A DNA stretch of 60,177 nucleotides, taken from the NCBI GenBank assembly GCA_027489175.1, contig JAIYAE010000013.1, positions 1-60,177 of the forward strand. Reading direction: 5' to 3'. This DNA comes from Rhodobacter sp. Its GTDB lineage: Bacteria > Pseudomonadota > Alphaproteobacteria > Rhodobacterales > Rhodobacteraceae. Below the pieces are notes generated by a model. That model was given only the letters and a program-made list of their open reading frames with translations. It was not told the origin of the DNA and did not search any database. Of the stretch, positions 24,431-33,139 are shown piece by piece. The translations under genes and the position numbers were made by a program. Numbering within the stretch: the stretch's first letter is position 1; every line of letters starts with the position of its first letter.

Positions 24431-24480
24431 GCTGAGGTTCCTTTCAGTTCGCTCTCGACAAGCGGGGTTTCCCCTGTTTA

Positions 24481-24494
24481 TGTTATCGTTAACA
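24481..24494. promoter_or_regulatory. LacI-type operator 2 (divergent promoter)
   Basis: TGTTATCGTTAACA, palindromic around CG with one mismatch pair, between the divergent idnO operon and the 2-ketogluconate-reductase-like gene. Resembles the GntR operator consensus. Confidence 0.65.
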
Positions 24495-24535
24495 TACGTT
24501 GTCAACAGACCAGTCAAGCCCGGAACCGACCCGCC

Positions 24536-25483
24536 ATGTCAAAACCCCATATCCTGCAAGTCGGCCCCTATCCGGAATGGGATCAGGTTCCGCTGGATGC
24601 CGCCTTTCAGATGCACCGCTACTTTGAGGCGCCTGACAAGGCGGCGTTTCTGGCTGAGGTGGGACCCAAGGTGCGCGGCATCGCCACCCGGGGCGAGCTG
24701 GGAGCAAATGCAGCCTTGATCGCCGCCTGTCCGCAGCTCGAGGTGATCAGCGTCTATGGCGTGGGCTATGACGCGGTTGATATAGGCGCGGCACGGGCGC
24801 GCGGCATTCGGGTGACCAACACTCCCGACGTGCTGACCGATGATTGCGCCGATCTTGCGGTGGCGATGCTTCTGGCGTTGTCGCGCGGCGTGGTGGGGGC
24901 GGAAGCCTGGGCGCGCACCGGCGCTTGGGCGGAAAAGGGCGGCTATCCTTTGCAACGCAAGGTCACGGGCAAGCGCGTGGGTATTCTTGGTCTGGGTCGG
25001 ATTGGTGCCGCGATTGCCCGACGGCTGCAAGGCTTTGACATGACAATCAGCTATGCCGGCCGTGCGCCCAAGGACACGCCTCCGGGCTGGACCTATGTCG
25101 CTGATCCCGTAACGCTGGCGGCGCAGGTGGATTATCTTGTGGTCGCCTTGTCCGCCACGCCCGAAACCCGCCATATCGTCAATGCGGCGGTCCTTGCCGC
25201 GCTTGGACCCAAGGGGATGCTGATCAACATCAGCCGCGCGCCGAATGTGGATGAAGCTGCCCTTCTGGACGCCTTGGAGGCCGGAAAGCTGGCAGGCGCC
25301 GCGCTGGACGTGTTCGAGGGTGAGCCGCGCCTTAACCCGCGCTTCCTGACTGCGCCGAACGTGCTATTGCAGCCCCACCACGCCAGCGGCACCTATGAAA
25401 CGCGGCAGGCGATGGGCAAACTGGTACGCGACAACTTGACCGCGCATTTCGCGGGTCAGCCCTTGCTGACACCGGTGGCGTGA
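24536..25483 (+). CDS. D-isomer 2-hydroxyacid dehydrogenase (2-ketogluconate reductase-like)
   Basis: 315 aa. NAD(P)-binding GILGLGRIGAAIARRL with R/G features of NADPH-preferring GhrB/TkrA types; catalytic Arg in NISRAPNVDE, Glu in FEGEP and His in LLQPHHASGT. Substrates of this group are glyoxylate, hydroxypyruvate and 2-keto-D-gluconate; in this gluconate island reduction of 2-ketogluconate to gluconate is favoured. Start at 24536 is the only ATG close to the conserved N terminus. Stop and the next start overlap as TGATG. Confidence 0.87.
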   Translation: MSKPHILQVGPYPEWDQVPLDAAFQMHRYFEAPDKAAFLAEVGPKVRGIATRGELGANAALIAACPQLEVISVYGVGYDAVDIGAARARGIRVTNTPDVLTDDCADLAVAMLLALSRGVVGAEAWARTGAWAEKGGYPLQRKVTGKRVGILGLGRIGAAIARRLQGFDMTISYAGRAPKDTPPGWTYVADPVTLAAQVDYLVVALSATPETRHIVNAAVLAALGPKGMLINISRAPNVDEAALLDALEAGKLAGAALDVFEGEPRLNPRFLTAPNVLLQPHHASGTYETRQAMGKLVRDNLTAHFAGQPLLTPVA

Positions 25484-26511
25484 TGCGGGCGATCGTCATT
25501 CACGCCGCGCACGACCTGCGGGTCGAGGATCGCGCGGACGAAGCGGTAGGTCCGGGACAGGTACGGCTGCGACTGGCCACCGGGGGCGTCTGTGGGTCGG
25601 ACCTGCATTACTACAACCACGGCGGCTTTGGGGCGGTGCGACTGCGCGAGCCCATGATCCTTGGGCATGAAGTCTCGGCCTTTGTCGAAGACGCGGGGGA
25701 CAGTGGTTTCACCAAAGGCCAACTGGTCGCCGTGTCGCCCAGCCGGCCTTGCGGCACTTGCAAGTTCTGTCTGGAAGGGCTGCCGAGCCAGTGCCTGAAC
25801 ATGCGGTTCTATGGCTCGGCCATGCCATTCCCGCATATCCAAGGCGCGTTTCGAGAGGTGCTGGTTGCCGATGCCAGCCAATGCGTTGATGCAACGGGTC
25901 TTACCCCAGGCGAGGCGGCGATGGCTGAACCCCTTGCCGTCACCTTGCATGCGACCAGCCGCGCGGGCGGGATGCTGGGCAAGCGGGTGCTGGTTACCGG
26001 CTGCGGTCCGATTGGCGTGCTCTCCATTCTGGCCGCGCGGCGGGCGGGTGCGGCCGAAATCGTGGCGACGGACCTGTCTGATTTCACGCTGTCGCTTGCG
26101 CGCAAGGTAGGGGCAGACCGGGTGATCAACACCGGGGCCGAGCCTGAGGCGCTGGCCGCCTACGGAGCAGAAAAGGGCCATTTCGATGTGCTTTATGAAT
26201 GCACGGGCGTTGCCGCCGCGCTGGCGGGCGGCATTGCGGCCCTGCGCCCGCGTGGGGTCATCCTGCAGCTTGGTCTTGGCGGTGACATGTCCCTGCCCAT
26301 GATGGCAATCACCGCAAAAGAGCTTGAGCTGCGCGGATCCTTCCGGTTCCACGCCGAATTTGCGGTTGGTGTCGGGTTAATGCAAAAGCGGCTGATCGAC
26401 GTCAGTCCATTGATCACACACACTGTAAGCCTTGATGAGGCGGAAACGGCGTTCCGGCTGGCAAGTGACCGGTCTCAGGCGATGAAGGCGCAGATCGTGT
26501 TTTCGGACTAA
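25483..26511 (+). CDS. idnD: L-idonate 5-dehydrogenase
   Basis: Zinc-dependent medium-chain dehydrogenase of 342 aa oxidising L-idonate to 5-ketogluconate. GVCGSDLHYYNHGGFG holds the catalytic Cys, GHE lies in ILGHEVSA, and the structural zinc cysteines are in PCGTCKFCLEGLPSQC. Rossmann motif VTGCGPIGVLSILAAR follows. IdnD-like FYGSAMPFPHIQGAFRE supports the name over generic sorbitol dehydrogenase. Translationally coupled to the preceding gene; ends 4 bases into the convergent glcG-like gene. Confidence 0.88.
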   Translation: MRAIVIHAAHDLRVEDRADEAVGPGQVRLRLATGGVCGSDLHYYNHGGFGAVRLREPMILGHEVSAFVEDAGDSGFTKGQLVAVSPSRPCGTCKFCLEGLPSQCLNMRFYGSAMPFPHIQGAFREVLVADASQCVDATGLTPGEAAMAEPLAVTLHATSRAGGMLGKRVLVTGCGPIGVLSILAARRAGAAEIVATDLSDFTLSLARKVGADRVINTGAEPEALAAYGAEKGHFDVLYECTGVAAALAGGIAALRPRGVILQLGLGGDMSLPMMAITAKELELRGSFRFHAEFAVGVGLMQKRLIDVSPLITHTVSLDEAETAFRLASDRSQAMKAQIVFSD

Positions 26512-26930
26512 GGTGTTGGCGTGGCGCCAATTGCGCCAAGGGCCGCAAGTGCCACCTCGACATCCTGCGCGCCGCTGCCTGACCCGATGCCGATCCCGCC
26601 AAGAAGGACGCCGTTCCGCCAGATCGGCAAGCCGCCCATCAGGCCCGTCATCGCGCCTTCGGTCGCGGCGGCAATGGCGGGGCGCACCGCTTCTGGTAGC
26701 GCGTCCGAGGGTTTGCCGGTCGAGGCCGCCGTCTGCGCCTTGGCCCTCGCGGACCGCATCGACAGGACCTTGGCCCCCGCCATCCGAAAGACGGCAAGTT
26801 CCACCGCTGAAGGATCGACGATCACAATGCATTGGGGCTGACCCATGGCTTGCGCCCTGTCCACTGCCGCGTGCAACATGGCAAGCAGGGCTGAATCGGT
26901 CAATCGCTCGGTTGGCGCGGTGATCTGCAT
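26508..26930 (-). CDS. GlcG/HbpS-family protein
   Basis: 140 aa. Contains the GlcG signature: VIVDPSAVELAVFRMAGA, RSARAKAQTAASTGKPSDAL, and the Gly-rich end GGLPIWRNGVLLGGIGIGSGSGAQDV. Members bind heme or unknown small molecules; in glc and sugar-acid loci their role is unclear. ATG at 26930 with AAAGG upstream chosen; another ATG at 26960 would overlap the LacI-type operator. Divergent from the lactonase gene, sharing that operator. Confidence 0.8.
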   Translation of the reverse strand: MQITAPTERLTDSALLAMLHAAVDRAQAMGQPQCIVIVDPSAVELAVFRMAGAKVLSMRSARAKAQTAASTGKPSDALPEAVRPAIAAATEGAMTGLMGGLPIWRNGVLLGGIGIGSGSGAQDVEVALAALGAIGATPTP

Positions 26931-26959
26931 TGGCGGGCCTTTCGGTTTGACGCCTGTCA

Positions 26960-26975
26960 TTGGTAACGATAACAA
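26960..26975. promoter_or_regulatory. LacI-type operator 3
   Basis: TTGGTAACGATAACAA, an imperfect palindrome with central CG between the divergent glcG-like gene and the lactonase/gnd operon. Its GTAACGATA core is the complement of the core of operator 1. Confidence 0.6.
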
Positions 26976-26999
26976 TTATGCGAAATGGAGGCGTCTGTC

Positions 27000-27890
27000 A
27001 TGTCATTCTTCGAAATCCATGATCCGGCTTTTGGCGCCTATGTTCTCGGAAACGCTCCGGTTAAGCGGCTGGCGACGGGGTTTGACTGGGTGGAGGGACC
27101 GGTCTGGTTCGGCGATCAACAATGCCTGCTCTTCTCCGACATCCCAAACAACCGCATCCTGCGCTGGACAGAAGAAGGTGTGACCACTTTTCGCAGCCCG
27201 TCCAACTACACTAACGGCCATACCCGTGACCGGCAGGGTCGGCTGATCAGTTGCGAACACGGGACCCGCCGCGTCACTCGGACGGACTGGGATGGGTCAA
27301 TTGCCATCTTAGCCGACAAGTTCGAGGGCAAGTCGCTGAACAGCCCCAACGACGTGATCGTTGCCCGGGATGGAGGACTTTGGTTCAGCGATCCGCATTA
27401 CGGGATCATGACCGATTATGAGGGTTTCAGATCGGAAGCTGAGTTGCCCTGCCAGGTCTACCGGGTCGATCCCTCTGGCGGTATTGAGGCGATGGTCACC
27501 GATATGGCTTGCCCGAACGGCCTTGCCTTCAGCCCGGATGAAAGCAGACTCTATGTGGCTGATACGGGACGTATGTTCAGCGATGATCCCCAACATATCC
27601 GCGTCTATGACATGGTGAATGGTCGACCGGTCAACGGGCGGCCGTTCCATAAGATCAGTCCTGGATGCGCTGACGGGATCAGGGTGGATGTCGATGGAAA
27701 TCTGTGGTCTTCGGCCGCTGACGGGGTGCATTGCATCGCACCGGACGGGCACCTGATGGGCAAAATCCTTGTGCCGGAACTGGTCTCGAACCTCTGTTTT
27801 GGCGGCAGGGCAAAACACCGCCTGTTCATTACCGCGACGACAAGCGTTTACTCGGTCATTCTGAACCGTAAGGGAGTGCAATGGCCATGA
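27000..27890 (+). CDS. Gluconolactonase (SMP-30/gluconolaconase family)
   Basis: Six-bladed beta-propeller lactonase, 296 aa, hydrolysing glucono- or related sugar lactones to acids. Metal-binding motifs: EGPVWFGDQQCLLFSDI (Glu), LNSPNDVIVARDGGLWFSDP (Asn), CPNGLAFSPDESRLYVADT and CADGIRVDVDGNLW (Asp). The ATG at 27000 has GGAGG 8 bases upstream. No signal peptide, so cytosolic. Overlaps gnd by 10 bases, so lactone hydrolysis and 6-phosphogluconate oxidation are expressed together. Confidence 0.9.
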   Translation: MSFFEIHDPAFGAYVLGNAPVKRLATGFDWVEGPVWFGDQQCLLFSDIPNNRILRWTEEGVTTFRSPSNYTNGHTRDRQGRLISCEHGTRRVTRTDWDGSIAILADKFEGKSLNSPNDVIVARDGGLWFSDPHYGIMTDYEGFRSEAELPCQVYRVDPSGGIEAMVTDMACPNGLAFSPDESRLYVADTGRMFSDDPQHIRVYDMVNGRPVNGRPFHKISPGCADGIRVDVDGNLWSSAADGVHCIAPDGHLMGKILVPELVSNLCFGGRAKHRLFITATTSVYSVILNRKGVQWP

Positions 27891-29299
27891 GTGCGTCACA
27901 AACAGAACGGCATGTCGGATTGATCGGCCTTGGCACGATGGGGTCAGCCCTGGCGCTCAACATCGCCGAGAAGGGTTTTCCCATCGCGGTCTGGAACCGC
28001 ACCGTGCAGGTGACGCGCGATTTTCATGCCAAGGCCGGGGGGCTGGCTGCGATGATCACCCCGACGGAAACGCTGGCCGCTCTGGTGGCGGCGATCCGCC
28101 CACCGCGGGCGATCATCCTCATGGTTCCCGCCGGTCAGGCCGTTGATGACCAGCTTGCGGCCCTGGCACCGCTCCTTGGCCCGGCCGATCTTGTGATTGA
28201 CGCTGGTAACGCCAATTTCCACGACACCAATCGCCGCAACGCCGCCGAACTGCCATTCCATTTCATGGGACTGGGTGTGTCTGGGGGTGAGGAGGGCGCC
28301 CGCCACGGCCCGGCCATCATGGCAGGCGGTGCGTTTGAGGACTGGGCCAGCGTTGAACCGATGCTGCACGCCATTGCCGCGCGGTCCGACGATGGGACCC
28401 CCTGCGCGGCCTATCTGGGGCCGGAAGGGGCCGGCCACTTCGTGAAGGCCGTTCACAACGGAATCGAATACGCCGACATGCAGATGATTGCCGAGGTGTA
28501 TGGCGTGATGCGTGACGGCCTCAACATGGCGGCCCCTGAAATTGGCGATACCTTCGCGCGTTGGAATGATGGTGTTCTGCGGTCTTATCTGGTCGAGATT
28601 TCCGGCATCGTCGCCAAGGCGCATGATCGCTTGTCCGACGGACCGCTTCTGGATGTGATCCTTGATGCGGCCGGTCAGAAGGGCACCGGACGCTGGACGG
28701 TGATCGAAGCCCAGAATCTTGCGGCGCCGATCCCGGTCATCGAGGCCGCGGTTCATGCGCGCAATGTCTCGGCACGGCTGGCGGAGAGGGCGGCAGGACA
28801 AGCCGTGTTCGGTCCCGTCGAAGCAGGTGGAGCCGATCTTTCCACTGAAGATCTTGAGCATGCGTTGATCGCGGGAAAGATCCTTTGCTATGCGCAGGGC
28901 TTTTCAATGATGTCCGCTGCTGGCACCGAGTTTGGCTGGGACCTGGACATGCCCGCAATTGCCCGGGTCTGGCGGGCGGGATGCATCATCCGGTCAGCCA
29001 TGCTGAACGACATGGCAGAAGCCCTCGCTGAAGATGCGGGCAGAAACCTGATTTTGGCGCACTTCTTTGCCAACCACTTGCGCAGATCTGTCCCGGCGTT
29101 GCGCAAGGTGGTGGCGACGGGCGCATTGCATGGCTTGGCTTGCCCGGCGCTGGCGTCTGGCCTTGCCTGGTTTGACATGATGCGCACCGCGCGCGGGACC
29201 GCCAACATGATCCAGGCCCAACGTGACTTCTTCGGATTGCATGGGTTCAAGAGGTTGGATGGTCGTGATCTGCCGCATGGGCCTTGGGCGGAGGCCTGA
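27881..29299 (+). CDS. gnd: 6-phosphogluconate dehydrogenase (decarboxylating)
   Basis: 472 aa, the long dimeric form. NADP-binding GLGTMGSALALNIAEKG with VWNRT (Asn-Arg-Thr favours NADP), GLGVSGGEEGARHGPAIMAGG (the usual signature) and catalytic Lys in FVKAVHNGIEYADMQ. Converts 6-phosphogluconate to ribulose 5-phosphate and CO2, the step after gluconokinase. Its placement with lactonase under a LacI operator suggests an inducible copy for sugar-acid growth. The C-terminal segment that normally contributes arginine to the substrate pocket (FFGLHGFKRLD) is present. Confidence 0.95.
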   Translation: MAMSASQTERHVGLIGLGTMGSALALNIAEKGFPIAVWNRTVQVTRDFHAKAGGLAAMITPTETLAALVAAIRPPRAIILMVPAGQAVDDQLAALAPLLGPADLVIDAGNANFHDTNRRNAAELPFHFMGLGVSGGEEGARHGPAIMAGGAFEDWASVEPMLHAIAARSDDGTPCAAYLGPEGAGHFVKAVHNGIEYADMQMIAEVYGVMRDGLNMAAPEIGDTFARWNDGVLRSYLVEISGIVAKAHDRLSDGPLLDVILDAAGQKGTGRWTVIEAQNLAAPIPVIEAAVHARNVSARLAERAAGQAVFGPVEAGGADLSTEDLEHALIAGKILCYAQGFSMMSAAGTEFGWDLDMPAIARVWRAGCIIRSAMLNDMAEALAEDAGRNLILAHFFANHLRRSVPALRKVVATGALHGLACPALASGLAWFDMMRTARGTANMIQAQRDFFGLHGFKRLDGRDLPHGPWAEA

Positions 29300-29432
29300 C
29301 CAAAGTCTTGCGCGCACTTTTGGGCTGTTCAAGACGGCTGGAAAGTCACGTCCAACAGGGCTCATTTTTTAGCGCTATCCGTGTGGCCAACGGTGGAGTT
29401 TGAGGCATTCCCCTAGAGGGGCGAGGCTATCG

Positions 29433-30428
29433 CTATACCGTTTCACCAGGGACCAATCGCGTGGGCACCACGGTGACTTCGGCACCCAGCCCACCTTTCA
29501 ACCGGGCGACCAGGACTTCAGCGGCCGCCTTGCCGATGGCTGTTGTAGGGACAACTGTTGTGGTCAATCTGCGCGGCAGGATGGATGCCGCTTCCATTCC
29601 ACCCCAACCGGCAATGCCAATATCTTCGGGCACGCGAAGGCCTCGACTTTGTGCATAGGCCAAGCCGCCGATCGCCATTTCGTCATTGTGAAAGTAGACG
29701 ACGTCCAACCCAGAGTTTCGCCCAAGCAGGGTCTCAAGGCCGTAGTACCCGGCGTAAAATCCGGGGTTGTCGTGCAAGACCTCACTGGCGACGAGGGGAT
29801 GACCAGCGCGCGACAAGGTCGAGGCAAATCCGTCCAGCCGTGCCGCTCCCATTGCGTCAGCCTTGGCCAGTGCACCGACATAGCCTGCGCGCCGCCGTCC
29901 GCGGCGCAGCAGGAATTGCCCCATTTCGGCGCCACAATCGAAATGCGAAAAGCCAACCGACATATCGATGGGGCTGGTCGTAAGGTCCCAGATTTCGACC
30001 ACGGGTGCTGCGGCCTGACGCAACAGGTCAACCGTTCCGGGCGTATGCGCGCGACCGGACAGGATCAGTCCAGCCGGTCGCCAGGCAAGCACCTGACGAA
30101 CCCACACTTCCTCTTCGTCGACCGAGTGGTTGTTGGCACCAATCATCAGCTGATAGCCAAGGCGGGACAAGGCGCGGTCTACCCCTTCCAACACATGGCC
30201 AAACAGTCCCGACGTCAGTCTTGGAACGCACATCCCGACCAGCGTGCCAGCCTGATCCGCCCCGAAAGCTGCTGCCAGGCGGTTTGGAACATAGCCCATG
30301 GTCGCCGCAATCGCCTGAACCTTGTGGCGCGTGTTTTCCGAGAATCCTGAACCGCCCCGCAAGACCCGACTGACGGTCATTTTCGATACGCCGGCGGCAC
30401 GGGCAATATCTTCCAGGTTTGCTTTCAT
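29433..30428 (-). CDS. LacI-family repressor (regulator 2)
   Basis: 331 aa. HTH LEDIARAAGVSKMTVSRVL, then a type 1 periplasmic-binding-like domain with YVPNRLAAAFGADQAGTLVG and GWGGMEAASILPRRLTTT. Distinct from regulator 1 but of the same GntR-like class. It is divergent from the sugar ABC operon, with two palindromic operators in the 158-base gap. Likely represses that importer and itself; effector unknown, probably the imported sugar acid. Confidence 0.88.
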   Translation of the reverse strand: MKANLEDIARAAGVSKMTVSRVLRGGSGFSENTRHKVQAIAATMGYVPNRLAAAFGADQAGTLVGMCVPRLTSGLFGHVLEGVDRALSRLGYQLMIGANNHSVDEEEVWVRQVLAWRPAGLILSGRAHTPGTVDLLRQAAAPVVEIWDLTTSPIDMSVGFSHFDCGAEMGQFLLRRGRRRAGYVGALAKADAMGAARLDGFASTLSRAGHPLVASEVLHDNPGFYAGYYGLETLLGRNSGLDVVYFHNDEMAIGGLAYAQSRGLRVPEDIGIAGWGGMEAASILPRRLTTTVVPTTAIGKAAAEVLVARLKGGLGAEVTVVPTRLVPGETV

Positions 30429-30469
30429 GCTGCGCTCTCGCCTTCGCTCGCCTTGTTCCGAACAGGCAT

Positions 30470-30481
30470 GTTATCGATAAC
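30470..30481. promoter_or_regulatory. LacI-type operator 4 (perfect palindrome)
   Basis: GTTATCGATAAC, a perfect 12-bp palindrome 41 bases before regulator 2 and on the same promoter region as the ABC operon. Confidence 0.7.
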
Positions 30482-30525
30482 TTTTCGCTTGACAGACGTC
30501 AGTCCCGGGACCATCTTTTGCTACG

Positions 30526-30535
30526 TTACCGGTAA
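30526..30535. promoter_or_regulatory. LacI-type operator 5 (perfect palindrome)
   Basis: TTACCGGTAA, a perfect 10-bp palindrome within CGTTACCGGTAAAG, 44 bases downstream of operator 4 and 51 bases before the ABC ATPase gene. Confidence 0.6.
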
Positions 30536-30586
30536 AGCTGACGCAAGATCAGAGCATCACCGATAGCAAAAGGGGGAGGATCCGCC

Positions 30587-32080
30587 ATGCACCCGTCGTC
30601 TGACGGATTGTTCTTCGACCGTGTCGTGAAGTCGTTCGGCGGCACGCAGGCGCTGAAAGGGGTCTCTCTCACCGTCGCAAGTGGTGAGATCGTGGCTTTG
30701 CTGGGCGAAAATGGCGCCGGCAAGTCGACCCTGATCAAAGTCCTCGGTGGCATCCATCGTCCGGACGAGGGCGGTGTCAGGATTGATGGCGTCCCTTATG
30801 CCCATGAGGCCGGCAAAGCCGGGGGGCAGAAAGTCGCGTTCATCCACCAGGATCTCGGCCTGATCGAATGGATGAGTGTCGCTGAAAACATCGCCCTTGC
30901 GCTTGGCTATGTTCGCAAAGGCCGCAAGATTGACTGGGTTGCCACCGAAGCTGCGGCAGATTCCGCCTTGCGACTGGTGGAGGCAGAGTTTCCGGCCACA
31001 GCCCGGGTGTCCAGCCTGACGCGAACGCAAAAGTCGCTGGTGGCCATCGCCCGTGCCCTTGCTGCCAGCAGTGACTATCTGGTCCTTGACGAACCAACCG
31101 CAAGCTTGCCGGCTGATGAGGTTGAGCGGCTCTTTGCGGCGCTCCGGCCCTTGAAAGACCGCGGCGTCGGCATGATTTACGTGAGCCACCGGCTGGATGA
31201 GATTTTCCGCATCGCAGATCGGGTGGCGGTCCTTCGCGATGGGCAGATGGTTGGCATGCGTCCCATCGGCCACACAACGCCGGAAGAGCTGGTCAGCCTG
31301 ATCGTCGGTCGCAAGGCGCGCGAAATTGCCCGGCCCGAAGTTCAAGGCGGCCCGGCGATCCTGAAGGTCGCAGGGCTTGCGACACCGTCCGTCGGTCCTG
31401 TGAGTTTCGAGATCAGGCGCGGGGAACTTCTTGGTCTGGCCGGGTTGCGGGGTGCGGGTCACGAAGACATTGGCCGCGCGCTTTTCGGCGCAATTCCCCA
31501 TGCCGGGAAGATCACGTTGGATGGCCAGACGCCAAACCTTGCCTCGGCGCAATCGGCGATGCGGTCGGGGATCGGGTTGGTGGCCCGCGACCGGATCGGT
31601 GAAAGCGTGGCTCCCGGTCTGGCGATCCGCGAGAATACTTTTCTGAACCCTTCGGCGACGGGGCGGCGCATACTGTCAATCCTGACGCCCGGGCGGGAGG
31701 AAAGACTGGCCCATGCCATTGGCCGCCGGGTTGGTCTGTCACCAAACGATCCGACCCTGGCAATTGAAGCGCTTTCGGGCGGCAACCAGCAAAAGGTGGT
31801 CGTTGGCCGCTGGCTGGATTCGGGCCGCAGATTGCTGATCACCGAAGACCCCACTGCAGGGGTCGACGTGGGGGCCAAGGCCGAAATCTATCATCTGCTC
31901 TATGAAGCGCTCGCAAGCGGGATGGGCGTTCTTGTTGTCTCGACCGATTTCGAGGAAATCGCAGCGATCTGCCACCGCGCGATCGTGTTCAGCCGCGGCC
32001 TGCCCGTGGCCGAGCTGACCGGTGTCGAGCTTTCCACCGAATCCCTGATCCAGGCCGCATCGGCCGGTGAAGCTGCCTGA
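30587..32080 (+). CDS. Ribose-type sugar ABC importer ATPase (two domains)
   Basis: 497 aa, tandem nucleotide-binding domains as in RbsA/MglA. Domain 1 has Walker A GENGAGKST and Walker B YLVLDEP, but its signature is SLTRTQKSLVAIARAL rather than LSxGxxQ. Domain 2 has a canonical EALSGGNQQKVVVGRWL signature and ITEDPTAGVDVG but lacks a full Walker A (the region reads GLRGAGHED), as usual for this family. First gene of a three-gene importer operon downstream of two LacI operators. Substrate is probably a sugar acid or aldose given the island. Confidence 0.9.
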   Translation: MHPSSDGLFFDRVVKSFGGTQALKGVSLTVASGEIVALLGENGAGKSTLIKVLGGIHRPDEGGVRIDGVPYAHEAGKAGGQKVAFIHQDLGLIEWMSVAENIALALGYVRKGRKIDWVATEAAADSALRLVEAEFPATARVSSLTRTQKSLVAIARALAASSDYLVLDEPTASLPADEVERLFAALRPLKDRGVGMIYVSHRLDEIFRIADRVAVLRDGQMVGMRPIGHTTPEELVSLIVGRKAREIARPEVQGGPAILKVAGLATPSVGPVSFEIRRGELLGLAGLRGAGHEDIGRALFGAIPHAGKITLDGQTPNLASAQSAMRSGIGLVARDRIGESVAPGLAIRENTFLNPSATGRRILSILTPGREERLAHAIGRRVGLSPNDPTLAIEALSGGNQQKVVVGRWLDSGRRLLITEDPTAGVDVGAKAEIYHLLYEALASGMGVLVVSTDFEEIAAICHRAIVFSRGLPVAELTGVELSTESLIQAASAGEAA

Positions 32081-32091
32081 GGACGCATAGC

Positions 32092-33114
32092 ATGCCTGGA
32101 ATAGAATCGAACGCAGTTGAGCCGACCAAGGACGAACTTCGTGGCCTGACGCCGCTGCAGCGTGCGTGGCGTCTGGCACCGACTTATGGCCTTGTCATCC
32201 TGATGCTCGGCCTCATCCTGCTGTTTTCCATCCTGTTGCCGAACACGTTTCCGACCATCCTCAACCTGCGCTCGATTCTGAGCGACAAGGCGATCATCGC
32301 GCTTCTTGCCCTTGCGGCCATGATTCCGATGGTGGCCGGCCGCATTGACCTGACGGTTGGCTACGGGATCGTCCTTTGGCACATCCTCGCCATCAGTCTG
32401 CAGACCATTTATGGCCTGCCATGGCCCGTGGCCGTGGGCATTGTCCTGATCCTTGGGGTCATAACTGGCGCATTGAACGGCCTTCTGGTGGAAGTGGCGC
32501 GCATTGACAGTTTCATCGCAACCTTGGGGACCGGCACTGTCCTTTATGCGCTTGCACTATGGCATACGGGTGGGCGGCAGATGGTGGGGGCGCTGCCTGA
32601 CGCGTTCTATGCGATCAATGGGACCTTCGTTTTCGGCCTGCCGATCACGGCCTATTACGTGCTGGCCATCACCCTCGCCCTGTGGGTGATCCTCGAATAC
32701 ACCCCCACAGGCCGCTACCTGTACGCCATCGGCGCCAATCAACGCGCGGCCGAACTGAATGGCATCCCGACACGGAAATTCGTGATCGGCGCCTTTGTCG
32801 CCTCTGGCGCGCTGACCGCGCTGGCGGGGGTTCTCTTGGCCTCGAAGCTGCGGATCGGACAGGCCTCCGTGGGCTTGGAGTTCCTGCTTCCGGCCCTTGT
32901 TGGCGCTTTCCTTGGGTCAACCACAATCAAGCCGGGTAGGGTCAATGTCTGGGGGACGATTGTCGGCGTGATGATCCTAGCCGTCGGAATCTCCGGCATT
33001 CAGCAGTTCGGCGGCAGTTTCTGGGTCGAACCGATGTTCAACGGTACCACGCTTCTGATCGCAATCGGCATCGCCGGCTATGCGCAACGGAAGAAGGGCG
33101 CGAAGTCTAAATGA
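32092..33114 (+). CDS. Ribose-type sugar ABC importer permease
   Basis: 340 aa inner-membrane protein of the RbsC family with about nine membrane segments. Family motif NGIPTRKFVIGAFVASGALTALAG follows YAIGANQRAAELNG (AxGxNxxAAxLxGI), and an N-terminal cytosolic arm of about 30 residues precedes the first helix. Starts 11 bases after the ATPase gene stop. Confidence 0.9.
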   Translation: MPGIESNAVEPTKDELRGLTPLQRAWRLAPTYGLVILMLGLILLFSILLPNTFPTILNLRSILSDKAIIALLALAAMIPMVAGRIDLTVGYGIVLWHILAISLQTIYGLPWPVAVGIVLILGVITGALNGLLVEVARIDSFIATLGTGTVLYALALWHTGGRQMVGALPDAFYAINGTFVFGLPITAYYVLAITLALWVILEYTPTGRYLYAIGANQRAAELNGIPTRKFVIGAFVASGALTALAGVLLASKLRIGQASVGLEFLLPALVGAFLGSTTIKPGRVNVWGTIVGVMILAVGISGIQQFGGSFWVEPMFNGTTLLIAIGIAGYAQRKKGAKSK

Positions 33115-33139
33115 TCAGCAATAAATCGGGAGGATTAAC

